Shown here one piece after another: positions 32,958-44,441 of a stretch of DNA of 64,000 bases. The position numbers and the translations under genes were made by a program. Below the pieces are notes generated by a model. The model was given only the letters and a program-made list of their open reading frames with translations. It searched no databases and was not told the DNA's origin. The stretch spans positions 1,488,001-1,552,000 of the forward strand of contig JAXQJY010000028.1 in the NCBI GenBank assembly GCA_037042185.1, in the 5' to 3' direction. Numbering within the stretch: the first letter of the stretch is position 1; every line of letters starts with the position of its first letter. The DNA comes from Sordariomycetes sp. S80-01Y. Lineage: Eukaryota > Ascomycota > Sordariomycetes.

Positions 32958-35365
32958 ATGGCGGCGATGAACAATGGCCCAGATCTGCTTTTTGGCATCG
33001 ATCTTGGCATGAGCTGTAAGTAGGCAATGGCTTTGTGCCACTCCCGTACCCACGAGCTCACACGATTCTACCATTAGGCACCGGCATTTCTTATCTCAAC
33101 AGAACCAGAGGCAACAACATTGTCCAGATCTTCAAGGATTGGGGCGGGTACAGGGTCGAGGATAAGGCACCAACACGGCTCAAGTACGTTGACAACAGAG
33201 AAAAGCCATCGAGCTGGGGTTTCAAATGCGAGAATGATCACCTCGGCGAGGTTCAAGAATGGTTCAAGACCGATTTTGGAGAAGGCGAAAGAGCATCGAG
33301 CAGGCAGGTCGAGGTTCGGCGGTTGTATAGGGATTTCCTGGAATGCCTGTACGAGCAGCTACGAAGCGAGTTCCCGCCAGCTGTTCTTAACGGGAAACAT
33401 TGGGATAGGGCATCCATACACTTTAATTTCAGTGTTCCCGCAACTTGGGACACCGCGATTGTGGATGAGTTCTGTGTTCTAGCCAAGAGAGCAGGTTTTG
33501 GCAGCCAGCCTGGGTTTGTCGTAAAACCAAGCCTCACCGAGCCGCATGCCGTGGCGGCTTACACCCTTTCCAGCGAGGGCTTCATTAGAGTGAGTGCATC
33601 GTCATATAGGATAAGCTTTGCGTCGCTGTCATTCTCTGGATTTGCTGACCGCGTTCGCTATTTTTCAGAGCGGCGAAACCATGTTGATCATTGACGCAGG
33701 AGGAGGTACAGTAGTGAGTTCTCCCAGGCCCCATCCAAACTCCATGTCTTTCTCTCTTTGTCTTCTAATCTACAAACAGGACCTCTGCTTTCTAATCATC
33801 GACGACGCCCTGAAGGGCAGGGTTTCCATGAGTGAGGTCAAGCCAGTCCAAGGAAAGTAGAGTCCCTCGTCCAGGGATGATCGACTGACACCGCCTAGGA
33901 ATTCAATGCGGGTCGACATTTATCGACAGCGGATTCATGGCCCTCGCCAAAACCCGCCTACTACCACTGGAGCATATGCTAAGTAGCTCAATCGAAGACG
34001 TGGCCTGGCAAATGATGAGAGGCATTGACTTCCAGAGCAACAAGAAGGAGCTTGGTTCAGGCCGCTGGGGTGATGATGATACCTTCCAGATCAAAATACC
34101 GAACTTGCCACGATCCATCTCGGATGTCTCCCTGGGGGTCAAAAACGGAGACATGCAGTTTGCTTGGTAGGGAGCCTAGGCTTGCCCGATCACTCCCGGT
34201 ACCACTTTCTGACATTGAGGTCAGGTCCGATTTGAGACAAATATTCGACGCACAAGTTGTTCAAATAACCAGGATGCTGGACGGCATGATGGAGCATCAG
34301 GGGCTCCGAGTCTCCTCACGTCACAGCCAAGTTGTAGGTCTAGCGCCCCGTGGTCATGACCAGTGCTGATTGGACATAGAACCATGTTATACTCTCGGGA
34401 GGGCTGGGAAGCTCCAAATACGTCCAGAAAGAAATATTTGGTCACATCTCAAAAGCTAAGCTTGGTCCTCTTCGGGGAGCTAAGCTGCATCAATCCACGG
34501 AGCCCCAAATGTCCGTGTGTCGAGGACTTCTTGAGCATGCCATCCAGACCTTCGAGAGCTCGACAATGTTCCGCAGCCGGTTATCTAGGACCTCTTTGGG
34601 GGTTCCTTGTCGTGTGCGTTGCAAGACTCTGGCGACTGGAGGCAAAAAGCATCTACAGCGATTGGCGGAAGAAAAAGGTAGACTAACCAAGGATCAATCT
34701 GGTCAGCGTTGGATCGAGGGGTATATGGATTGGTTTGTCAGATGGGTAAGCCGTGAACGTTTATCAGATTTATGAAAGACGCAGCTAAATCTCGTTTAGG
34801 GAGACAATATCAACGATAGCAAAAGCATTCGATACCCTTTCAGCGTGGAGTTCGAACTTGAGCTGGATCCATCTCATCGCAGAGCTCGGATCCCCATCAT
34901 GACCTCGCTGCGTAATCCGGTTCCAGAATTTAACGAGCTTGGTAGGAGCCTTTCCGCATCGGAAATCTGGTCAGAGACACTGACATCCGCTGCTGCAGAG
35001 ACCGTCCGCCTGCACACCACGCTGGAGGCAGATCTTTCCCAAGTAAGCCGCGGGAGCATTGCTAAAAAGAACACGATCTGGAGTCTGGGCAGCAAGAAGC
35101 CCGTCGTGAAAGTGCGCTTCTTGATCGAGGCCGTGGTTGGAATTGCCGACGTGAAATTTAGATGTCGTGAGTACTGAGCCGAACCATTCTACCCGGTGTC
35201 CTGGCGTCTTCAAATCCACGCCTGGATTTTGCGCTGACCTGGAAAACTACAGTCGACGCTCAAACCGGCAGGCAAATCAGTCCGGATGCTGCTTTGCAGT
35301 TCGAAACTGAGGAACGTTCTGAGCCCATGCCCGCGAGCTTCCTGGTACGGGAAGATAACGAATGA
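32958..35365 (+). CDS. Divergent Hsp70-like ATPase
   Basis: Nine exons (32958..33015, 33078..33589, 33669..33713, 33780..33831, 33899..34166, 34225..34333, 34380..34745, 34800..35166, 35253..35365) give 629 residues. The actin/Hsp70 ATPase signatures are in order: LLFGIDLGMSCTGISYL (phosphate 1), MLIIDAGGGTVDLCFL (phosphate 2), CGSTFIDSGF, and HVILSGGLGSSKYVQ (adenosine motif). After the nucleotide-binding region there is only a short, non-canonical C-terminal part, so this is not a housekeeping chaperone. It belongs to the expanded fungal Hsp70-like group. The intron at 33832..33898 is the only in-phase solution; a better-looking protein (EVKPVQG) would need the donor at 33867, which is out of phase. 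A small deletion there is possible. Confidence 0.85.
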
Positions 35366-35726
35366 CAAGCTCGGGGAGAAAACGTGTCTATCATCCACGG
35401 CTTAGCCATTTACCGAAACTCCGCGTTCTGGACCACCCCCTGTGCACGGAGACACGTTTTCGCTTCAGAAGGTGACTATCGCTCTTAAAAGACTGCTTCA
35501 TCTTTCACGGAAGTATGAATGGCGTGGTTGAGTTCTCTGTTGCTTACTATAGCGGTGTGTGCTCTACAACGTACGTGGTGCTTCCTGTCATATATGAAAG
35601 TCCTCACGTCGGAGGGGCCAATGGACAAGAAACCCAAACGACTTGTATGATTCAGTCGCAGTACACGCTGCATCACTGCTTCCCAGATTGGTTCTGGACC
35701 GCCAATTTCCCTTCTGCCTCCCAGTA
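35366..35726. other. Intergenic between convergent genes
   Basis: This 361-bp 3'-3' region lies between the Hsp70-like gene and the first P450. No feature is seen. Confidence 0.5.
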
Positions 35727-37502
35727 TTATATCTCCTTGAGACGAACATAGCACTGTGTCGGCTCCCTCGCAAACTTCTGCACTGCTTCGTAACTGCTCA
35801 ACTCTTTGGGCACCTCTTGAAGCTCGAAGTGCCATACGATCAGCGCAAATTGAATCCTCAGCACCTGTAGGGCCAGTTTCCTTCCAAAGCACCCCCTAAG
35901 ACCCATTCCGAACGCCAGAGAAGGCCCGGCCAGCGCATTGTGCACCTCCCTCCCCGCTTCGTCTTGCTCGAGCCAACGCTCGGGCAGAAATTGGTTGATG
36001 TTGTTGTCGTCCCATGCCCCTGTGAGAGCCGACTTGGCTTCTTTCCGCGCGCCAGGGCTGCGACTCTCGTCGGTGAGAGGCATGTGCGGCTCGAGATACC
36101 CCGGCCCGTTAGCCATCAGGAAAACGTTCGTTCCCTTGGGGATCTTATGGCCCAGCACGGTGGTGTCCTGAAGGGCCTGGCGGGCGACAAATGCGATGGT
36201 GTTGGCGTGGCGAAGGACCTCGTCGACGGTGGCATCGAGGTAGGGAATCGAGGTGTCCCTGAGCTCGGCGTAGGTCAGAGTGCGACCCTCTTTAGCGGCT
36301 TCCGGGAACGCAGAGCGGAGCTTTTCGCGAAGACGAGATTGAATAGTAGGGTTATCGGTCAGGAGCTTGAGACCCCACGAAATGGTAGTAGCGGAAGTGT
36401 CGTAGCCAGCCGTCATGAACCCCAGAAACTCGTCTGCAATGGCACGCTTGCGGTACTGCGGCGCGCGACCCTCCTTCGCAGCAACATCACGCTCGCGCAG
36501 GAGTACGGAATGCAGCGCGCTCTTGGGCTTTTCCCCTCCAGCTTCGATTCGTGCCACTGACTCGTTCACCTTATCAAGGATGAACTTATCTTTGATAGCC
36601 TCGGCTTTTCGCATATAGGGTAGCTTACGGATCGCCCAGGAAGTGAAGACGGGGAAGGGCGAAAGCTGTGTGTCGGTAACCGAATTGGCCAGCGTCATGA
36701 CGGCGGAGAAGATATCGGGTATGTATCCACCGGGGAAGGACACGGGATCGTCGCTCGAGCTGGGAATTTCAGCCTTGAAGTTCTCCAGAGCCTTGATTCG
36801 CTGGACTGAGGTAGTCTCGGCTTCGGTCAGACCAAAGGAAGACGCAAAGATGGAGTCAATCGATGCAAACGTGATATCATCATGCGCGGAAAATGGATGG
36901 CCCTCGGCCATACTTGCTTTAAGCCTCCATAGCTTGAGCAGCACCTGCGTCGCCATAAACACCTCAGGCGCGCTGACCTCTCGGATGAATGTAGGCGCCA
37001 TGAGGTGGTTGATCAGGTTGCGGTTATTCTTAAAGCGCGGGTCGGTTGATATGAACTGGATGTGCTGCTCAGGTAAGATGCCATTTATCAGCTCGCCGAA
37101 GAACTCGCTGCGATCAAGCTCCTTGTTACGACGCAAGAGGATGTCCTGGCTCTCGAAAGGGTCGGTCACAACAACCCAGGGGAGACCGCCGGGCTTGATG
37201 AAGGCTTGGATAATTGGGCTCTTGTGGCGGACCGTGAGGGATGTCAGCCAGCACTGAGAAGTTCATGTTAGCGTTTATGCCCATCTGTAACCCAGAGCAA
37301 TGGGTCTTCTTACGAAGATACGCTTCGTGCGCATCACGTAGCCCATCATCTCGGGGATATCCCCGAACAACTTATTCGCCGCATCTTTGTTATACGGGAT
37401 ACCAGGAATTGGCTTGGGCAAAATCCTCCTGTATGCCCAGTAGAGGGCGACACTGACGATAGCCAAGGCTATTGCCGCGCCAGAGTATGATGTCGCAACC
37501 AT
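35727..37502 (-). CDS. Cytochrome P450 monooxygenase (first)
   Basis: Exons complement(35727..37253, 37314..37502) give 571 residues. The N-terminal anchor is AAIALAIVSVALYWAYRRILPKPIPGIPY with the usual proline-rich hinge. The I-helix oxygen motif is FMTAGYDTSATTISW, the ExxR pair is in DATVDEVLRH, and the heme loop is FGMGLRGCFGRK with the Cys ligand. It is a membrane-bound class II enzyme needing the fungal P450 reductase. The ATG at 37502 is the first methionine in the spliced frame. At 571 residues it is slightly longer than typical, owing to an insertion before the heme loop (bases 36000-36100). It is the left border of the candidate terpenoid cluster; the substrate is unknown. Confidence 0.95.
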
Positions 37503-39036
37503 GATGAAGCTGTAAAACAAAGTGTTTTGTCACGCGCTGTAAACGGCAAGTCGATGGATCGAAAAGCGAGTGGGCGCACAAAGACAGCTGCCCGTGGACA
37601 CCTCAGTCGAAAGAGGTATGAGAACAGCAGATGAATTCCTACATAGGGTTGCTGCAAGCATTCCCTTCATTCACTCCGCGGTCCCGCTGAGGAGGGTTTC
37701 TTGGTGCAATGCTGCAAAAGATGCAATGACCCCAGCTGTTCGCACGGAGGACTTTTTGTTCAGGTTTGAAAAAACCCCTCACTCGTCCATAAGGGATTCT
37801 TGTTCGATTTCATGCAATGTGGGAGACAACCTGCATCACGGTGTAGCGAATCAGCACCTGTGGATTATGCGAACAGGCATCTGTCAAAGCTCTCGACCAT
37901 TGTCGCTGGCCCCATGAGTTTACGAACTATTGGCAGGTCCATGCCCAATAGCAGGGATCCCTATGTGCAAGGCTATTCACTGGCTAAAAATGGGGCTCTT
38001 GTGAGTGACAGGTCTCTTATAAACCTCGAGGCAATCATAATCTTAGTGTCCGAGGTGCCGGCAGCAAGGGTCTCGGTTCCCCGGCTCGCCGCCTGCACCC
38101 GTCTGGGGGATCTCGCGTCTCACTTTCTGCACTCATGCTGTACGACGTTGCTCTGCTATCGTTCCCTGGCCGCTGATTAACGATTCATGTGCTCCGTGCG
38201 CTGTTCGAGCCAGTTTGGTGCTCGGTCTGGACGCTTGGCGTTGGTTCTAATTTTCTACAATTGCCGTACGTCTTGGCGCCATCTGTGGCCTCTTACGGTG
38301 CCACAGGGCCTCGTGAGGCTGCAGAGGTCGAAGCGCGGATTCAAGTGTTAGTGCTATAAACTAGGAAGAGCCTCTTTCTGTCTACCATATCACTTACACT
38401 AGGAGCTCGCGTGGCTGCTAAACTTTGGCTTAGTGCCTGCGTGCTCTATCCATACCGATTGTTGCGGGGCTGGGAAAAGATTCGTCGGGCAGTTTTTCTA
38501 GCATAGTCATTGGCTGCTCTAGAGTCCGAATAATCATATGCCTGGTCCTGATCCTGATACGAGGCCCCAAGAGTGGCACCTAATACCCTGTCCGGCACCT
38601 TGGCCGACCTCGGTGCCCCTTTGTAAGAAGCCGTGATCCTTGCGGGCCGCAATAGATCCCCGCTCTACCGCCCCTTTCCTCACGGAGCCCAAGGATCCAT
38701 TCGCCTCCCCAGTGTACGATACAACAGTGAGTGGATGACGAGTCGCCTACTGCTCGCGGAAGAATAATCTTCTCTCCTCAAAAGGGAGAAAAGGAGTCGA
38801 TCAACCAGGTCTTAGTCCACTCACTTTAGTAGGCCCACGGCACGTGCCACCCGCTGAAGGACTTACCTGCAAGTCATAAGAAGCGCCCTCCCGACGACTG
38901 TCTCGTTGCGTGTTGAACGTTGGATTTGCCATCGCTTGTGTTTGCTTTCATTGTGGTTGTGTCGTTTTAAGTGCGCTATCCAAGTCGTGGTACTGTATAG
39001 TCTGTCGCAGGTCTATTGAGACACAAGTCCAACATC
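37503..39036. other. Divergent intergenic region
   Basis: These 1.5 kb lie between the P450 (-) and the rhodopsin-domain gene (+), both of which start here. Short open frames only; a 68-codon minus frame at 38446-38652 was not accepted. It could carry regulatory sites for both genes. Confidence 0.5.
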
Positions 39037-40176
39037 ATGGCGGACACGCTAGCCCCAGCCATGATCATTACCATGATCTCGCTGAGTGCCGTTTCCTTGA
39101 TCTTCATGAGCCTGCGCATGTACAGCAAGTACCTGGCGTCATCGAAGCCGGCCGTTGACGATGCCGTCTTGATATTTTCTTGGGTTTGTCTGCTCGCCTG
39201 TGTCTACTGGGATGGCAGAAAGGGACCTGCAAATCGCTGACACTATATACAGTTGCTCTTCATCACCTTCATCGTTATCTCCATCTATGCCACAAAATTC
39301 GGCCTCGGGAAGCACTATGTTGATGTCGATCCCCTCGGCCTCCCGGATCTGTTGTACCTTCTCCCGATCGGCCAGTTCTTCGCCGTCGTCTCTGTTGCCG
39401 TATCCAAAAGCTCCTTCATTCTCACTTTGCTTCGACTCGTGGAAGAGATGTGGCACAAGGTAGCTTTGTGGATTATGTTGGTCACAATCAACGGATCCAT
39501 GGGCAGCATCGCCATCGTGCAGTTCTTTCAGTGCTCCGTGCCTCCCACACCGGGTTGTGTGACCAATGAGCAGGTCATTGGGTTGGGTTCGTACGCTGCG
39601 GGATACTCGGCCGCGATGGATCTGGTGCTCACTGCGTTTCCGACGCTGGTGATCTGGAAGTTGCAGATGAAGCGCAGCGACAAGATCGGCATCATCGCTT
39701 CCATGAGTCTGGGCGTCATGTAAGCCTTGAGACCATCTTCAAGAAATCGGTCCGCTAACGAGTGAAGCGCTGGCGTTGTTGGCATCTACAAAACCTCGAC
39801 CATCGGCCTCGTCGCTCGCGACGCAGACTTCACATACGGCACAGCCTTTCCCCTCATTTGGCTGTGCGCTGAGGTCTCCGCCACTGTCATCGCCTGTTCA
39901 ATCCCCTTCTTCCGTCCTCTTGTGCGCCTGGTCCGCGGCCAAAGTCAAGCGGGCCGCGACAACTCGAGCTACAACCTGTCCAAGGTCAGCCGTCCGGGTA
40001 CCAACCCCCTTGTCCGCACCCACGACCAGCTCGAAAACGACGACAGCAGTGACAAGTACATTCTCAAGGACGGGAAGTCCAACATCCTGCGTCATACGAG
40101 CATCACGGTAGAGCACAGCTACGAGACCGACGACGAGGCGAGGCGTTCTGCGCGGCGACAGAAGGACATGTACTGA
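39037..40176 (+). CDS. PTH11-like integral membrane protein (fungal rhodopsin domain)
   Basis: Exons 39037..39183, 39253..39719 and 39768..40176 give 340 residues. Seven hydrophobic segments can be traced: IITMISLSAVSLIFMSLRM, LLFITFIVISIYATKFGLG, IGQFFAVVSVAVSKSSFIL, VALWIMLVTINGSMGSIAI, YAAGYSAAMDLVLTAFPTLVI, KIGIIASMSLGVIAGVVGI and LIWLCAEVSATVIACSIPFF. The sequence between TM1 and TM2 (LRMYSK...DDAVLI) and two Cys in the extracellular loop (QCSVPPTPGC) are typical of the SAT4/rhodopsin fungal family. The hydrophilic C-tail (about 80 residues) is presumably cytosolic. The family includes PTH11-type surface sensors and members found in metabolite clusters. It sits between the two P450 genes. 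Confidence 0.93.
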
Positions 40177-40360
40177 GCAGGGAAAACAGTGAGCAGTGAC
40201 AGAGTTGATAGTTCTATAATTTCAGTAACACAATCATGCTCATATTTTAAAGTACGAAACAATGGTAAACTTGACCTCTTCCTTCATTCATTTTTCGTGC
40301 TCTCCTGTCCCAGACCGCCTCGAGGCCGTGTACTTGAATTGAGGTCTCTACGCGACAAGA

Positions 40361-42048
40361 CTATACCGCTAGGTGAAAGCGACACATCAGCGGCTTCTTC
40401 TCCCATAGTACGAAGGCCTTCGCTTCATCCCATCCCTTCGACTGCCCTTCATCGTACGCCTCCATGTTGAACTTGTACAAGACCCTCGCCATGATAAGCT
40501 GCATTTCGTACATGGCGACACTTTGGCCCATACAGTCTCGCGGCCCAAACCCAAAAGGATGGAAACACTCGCGATTGTCTGCCTTGTAAAGAGGGTCACC
40601 GAGCCAGCGCTCGGGCACGAAGCTGTCGGGGTCGCGGAAGTTGCTTGGGCTATGGTACGTGGCAAAGTGATGGACCGAGACGCGCGTGCCGGCGGGAACT
40701 GGCTCATGGGGTAGCGCCTGACCAGACGCGGCGTTGGGCACGACGCGAGGAACGCCTACAGGTACGGGAGGGAAGAGTCGGAGGGCTTCCTTAATGCCTG
40801 GAAATGGAGTGTTGGCGAGACCGATTGAGTACGCGGGCAGATGCCGGAGGGGCTTACTTACAAGCCTGCAGGTAGCCCAGCTCTCCGACGCGGCGGAAGC
40901 TAATTTCACTTTCCGAAGCAAAAGCTGTGCGGATCTCCTTAACTAGCAGAGCCAACTTTTCCTTGTTAGTAAGGAGGTAGAAGGTCAAGCTGGCAAGTGT
41001 CGTGCCTGAGTCAAGGAATGTCAGCGCTCGCACGGCAACTAATTTCGGCAGCTCTGACCTGTCGTTTCACTCCCTGCCAGCATGAAAACGTCGCCATGAC
41101 AGTGCATCTCCTCAAGACTTAGTTTCCCCTCGTTGTTCGCACCGAGGACCATGCTCCAGATATCAGTCTCTTGCGCTCCACGCTCTAGACGTCTATTAAC
41201 CCGATCGGCAGAATGCTTAAAGTGGGAGTACTTCATTTTCTTGACGAATTCAGGCTCAAGAGCCCTGAAGAGGAAGTCCAGTATCGGATAGTATTGGATG
41301 ACCTGCGCAATGGGGATCACCTTAATAGAATCAAACACTGCCTCGACCCATTTTGTGTACATGTTGCTTTGCAATAGACCGAGCGGCTCACCAAAGGTGA
41401 GGTGGCCCATGATATCAAACGTAGTGAACTGGTATAGGTCGACGATGTTGACGGCCTGGCCGAGAGCCGAGGCCTCGCTCAGGGTTGACAGGAGGAGGTC
41501 AATCATCTTGGTGAAGATGGGTTCTTGGCGCTTCAGGGCTCGGTCCGAGAAGGCTGGCGCGAAGGCATGACGGAAACGGCGATGATCTTCATGGGAGGGT
41601 GCGCTGTTGATGCCATAGACGCCTACGACGCCGCGGTGTTAGTTCTGCTCAATCTGTCGTCGCCAGAGAGCGCATGTGACAGCAACTTACCATTGAAAGG
41701 AGCGACGAACCATTCCTTAGCTTTTGGAAACTCTCTCCCACCCTTTTGATGTCCATGGATTGCCTTCCATGCGGTGAAGTCATTGTCCACGTAGCTCAGC
41801 TCATTCACACCATACCGCACAACGGGCCCATACTGTGTATGCAAATTGTGCATCCAGTGCACCTGCTTGCCGGTAATGCACGCATACCAGAACGGTACGG
41901 AAGTTACCTTAACGTACCATGGACCCGGGAAACGGGAAAGCGGGTGCAACCAACAGGCATAGATTGTGCTGGCGAGGAAGTACCCCAGAGCCAAGATTAT
42001 TCCCGCGACGGCGGTATGGTGTAGCGAGACAGCAGGTACAAATGACAT
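40361..42048 (-). CDS. Cytochrome P450 monooxygenase (second, CYP65-like)
   Basis: Four exons, complement(40361..40797, 40862..41005, 41059..41622, 41691..42048), give exactly 500 residues. It has an N-terminal membrane anchor and WLHPLSRFPGPW hinge, then KAKEWFVAPFNGVYGINSAP. The I-helix is VFMLAGSETTGTTLA (split by an intron), ExxR is IKEALRLFPP, the PERF region is FVPERWLGDP, and the heme loop is FHPFGFGPRDCMGQ. The style (LHPLSRFPGP, GSETT, GFGPRDCMG) resembles CYP65 enzymes such as the trichothecene C-15 hydroxylase, which act on sesquiterpene skeletons; this is judged from memory of the family. It is divergent from the terpene cyclase across 1.1 kb. Confidence 0.95.
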
Positions 42049-43161
42049 GATGACGGAATATCCCCTCTTGCACAGAATCGGTAAGAGTACAGCCGATATC
42101 AGGAGTCGTAGACGGTGGGACGAGTCAAGTTACGCTGTTGGTTCCGGCAATGTGGTTCACGGGACAGGTTGGATCCTGGGCCATGCCGCATTGATATTTG
42201 TCCCTAGTATATCGTTCTACGTGGGCTTTTCATTGCAAAAATTGCTCAGCTCCTTTGTCCGAGAGACTGCATTAGTTCTGTGAGAGAAGAGTGGACGCAG
42301 TGCGTACACTCGGAGCCGAAATGCCGTGCAAATGGCTGTATTAGCGACGGCGCGGATTGCTCAGATCGGTGGCAACCGCGGTCTAACACGGAGGATTCGC
42401 GATTGGATGGCATCCCAGTTTCTGGGAGCTATGTACCTGACAATAGTCTGGGGGCCTGCGGCCCAAAGATAACACCTGACATGAGTCTTGGACAGCTACC
42501 GACGTTTATTGTTTCACACGCCCCACACAAGCGATAGAAATGGACCCCAAAATAACGGAGAATTTTAGGGAACTTCTTTGAAAAGTCTCCGTGTCTTTGT
42601 AAGAAGTAAATCAAATCAACCGCGATGACTGAGGCCAACTTGAAGCAGAGGTCACCAGTGGTGTTCAAGGTTGTGCTGCCTGGGGGATTCTCGTTTTCGA
42701 GGGCTGCTTGAGGGGTAGGATAAGTCCGACAGAATGCTGTGCATGTATCCTCGGCCTGATCTTGCTCACTGTTGAGGGACAAAAGTGCGAGGGCCCTGGC
42801 CAAGTACCGCGGACTCCAGTTGCTCGTGGAGTTTTGGGCGAGTATTGGATCCTCTGCCACAAGCAAGACAAGGATGTCGGGTTCCAAGGGGGTTCGTGTG
42901 CGCGGGACTTTTCCTTACAGGGGCCCTTCTTGGAGGATGGGGCGGGCCGGTCTAGACTGGTTGACTGGGTCTTGTTTCGGATACTATCCTAGGCACCTGG
43001 CGGTGCTCCATAACGAGAGGCGGGTTCGAGAAGGAAAGATCTCTCTAGAAGTCAGTTATAAGAATCTACGCGAGACATTTGGTGCAACCCTACCTAGCTT
43101 CCCCCCAGAGGCAAAAGACATTCGCGACGAACTTTTGCATAGCAAATCTGGGCCCGGAAAT
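42049..43161. other. Divergent promoter region of second P450 and terpene cyclase
   Basis: Both neighbours start here. The cyclase frame stays open for 130 codons upstream of its ATG (from 42772), without protein-like order. No other gene is seen. Confidence 0.5.
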
Positions 43162-44441
43162 ATGAGTGGTCAGGAAATCAAACTCCCCGACCTTGAAGGT
43201 GCATGGCGGTGGCCGCGAACAGTGAGCCCTCATCTGCCAGAGATCGAGCAAGATTGCCTGCATTGGTCTGCGAGTTTTGTTGCATTCGACTACGAGACGC
43301 AGTGCCTCGTGCACGAAAAGGGAAAGCTCAGTCAGTGAATTCTTTCCATGCGCCAGGATGTTTACACAGAAGAGCAAGGGGCGTGGGACGCAAGGCTAAT
43401 TCACAGAACCAACAGACCTCCTTGCGGGCATGTGCTATGCACGAATGACACAAGGTAGTCCAGGCTTCCCGTGCAGAGTGACAACTGCTTACAAGTTATG
43501 CAGAGCAGCTGAGATCGGGCTGCGATCTCATGCATCTGTTCTTCATGTTCGATGAGTACTCTGACAAGGCTTCGCCCGAGGAGATCTTGCATCAGGCCCG
43601 GGCGATGACCGATCCGCTCATCAACTCCAGTGACCCTCGACCAGATGGCGAATGGATCGGAGGCGAGATTGCAAGACAGTAAGCGGTCCCATCATACTTC
43701 GACTGCATCGTTTATTCACATCGTTAGGTTCTGGCTACGACTTCCAAAGACAGCGACTGAGACATTCCGAAGGCGCTTCTACTCAACATGGGTAGACTAT
43801 GTGGAATGCGTGGTCAAACAGGCTCAATACCGCTCAAAATCACGGATCCTCGATTTGGAAGACTTCTTGGTTATACGACGCCATACGTCCGGCGCACCAT
43901 CCACCATCGCATTCTACGAGATGCATAGTGATATTCCCGACCACATCAGGGAGCATCCCATCATTCTTGAGCTTGAAACAATAGCAGTCGACCTGATAGT
44001 TATTGCTAATGTTCGTCAAAGTAGACTCTCGGAGCTCTGTTACTAACCAGACTATAGGATGTCCTCTCGTATAACAAAGAGCAAGCCGTCGGAGACGACG
44101 AGCACAGCATTGTTACCATTCTCATGCACAAGCACGGACTGAATGTCCAAGAGGCAATGGACATGACTGGTGATATAGCGCACGAAAGGATGGAAAGGTT
44201 CTATCAGCTTTATCCGCAAGTCCCACGATACGTAGGCCCCGTCGATATAGACGTCCAAACGCTGGTCGATGGCATGGCTCAATGTGTCAGCGGTGTCATG
44301 CACTGGAGCTATGAGAGTCAACGGTATTTCGGAAAAAGAGGCATGGAAATCAAGCGCTCGCGCATTCTGAGGCTGCTGCCCAAGGCGCAGACCAACGGTC
44401 ATATCGGACCCATTCCGGTCGATGATGAGCTGATAGTCTGA
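43162..44441 (+). CDS. Class I sesquiterpene-type cyclase
   Basis: Five exons (43162..43330, 43416..43454, 43504..43678, 43728..44010, 44058..44441) give 349 residues; exon 2 is only 39 nt. The metal-binding aspartate-rich motif is FFMFDEYSDKA (D-E-x-x-D). The NSE triad is IANDVLSYNKEQ (N-D-x-x-S-x-x-x-E), formed exactly across the last intron, and the diphosphate-sensing Arg-Tyr pair is in ESQRYFGK. The N-terminus IKLPDLEGAWRWPRTVSPHLPEIE matches the style of fungal sesquiterpene synthases of the protoilludene/1,11-cyclising type. It has no transmembrane or prenyltransferase part. It would ionise farnesyl diphosphate in the cytosol to make a hydrocarbon or alcohol, which the neighbouring P450s could oxidise. 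The product cannot be predicted from sequence alone. Confidence 0.93.

Noticed and set aside
35940-36560. 206-codon plus-strand frame inside the first P450
   Set aside because: It is antisense to a P450 exon with all catalytic motifs on the minus strand.
38446-38652. 68-codon minus-strand frame between P450 and rhodopsin genes
   Set aside because: It is short and compositionally plausible but has no neighbour exon, motif or clear start context.
42772-43161. N-terminal extension of the terpene cyclase by 130 codons
   Set aside because: The frame is open, but the sequence is disordered and unlike cyclase N-termini; the ATG at 43162 precedes the conserved block.
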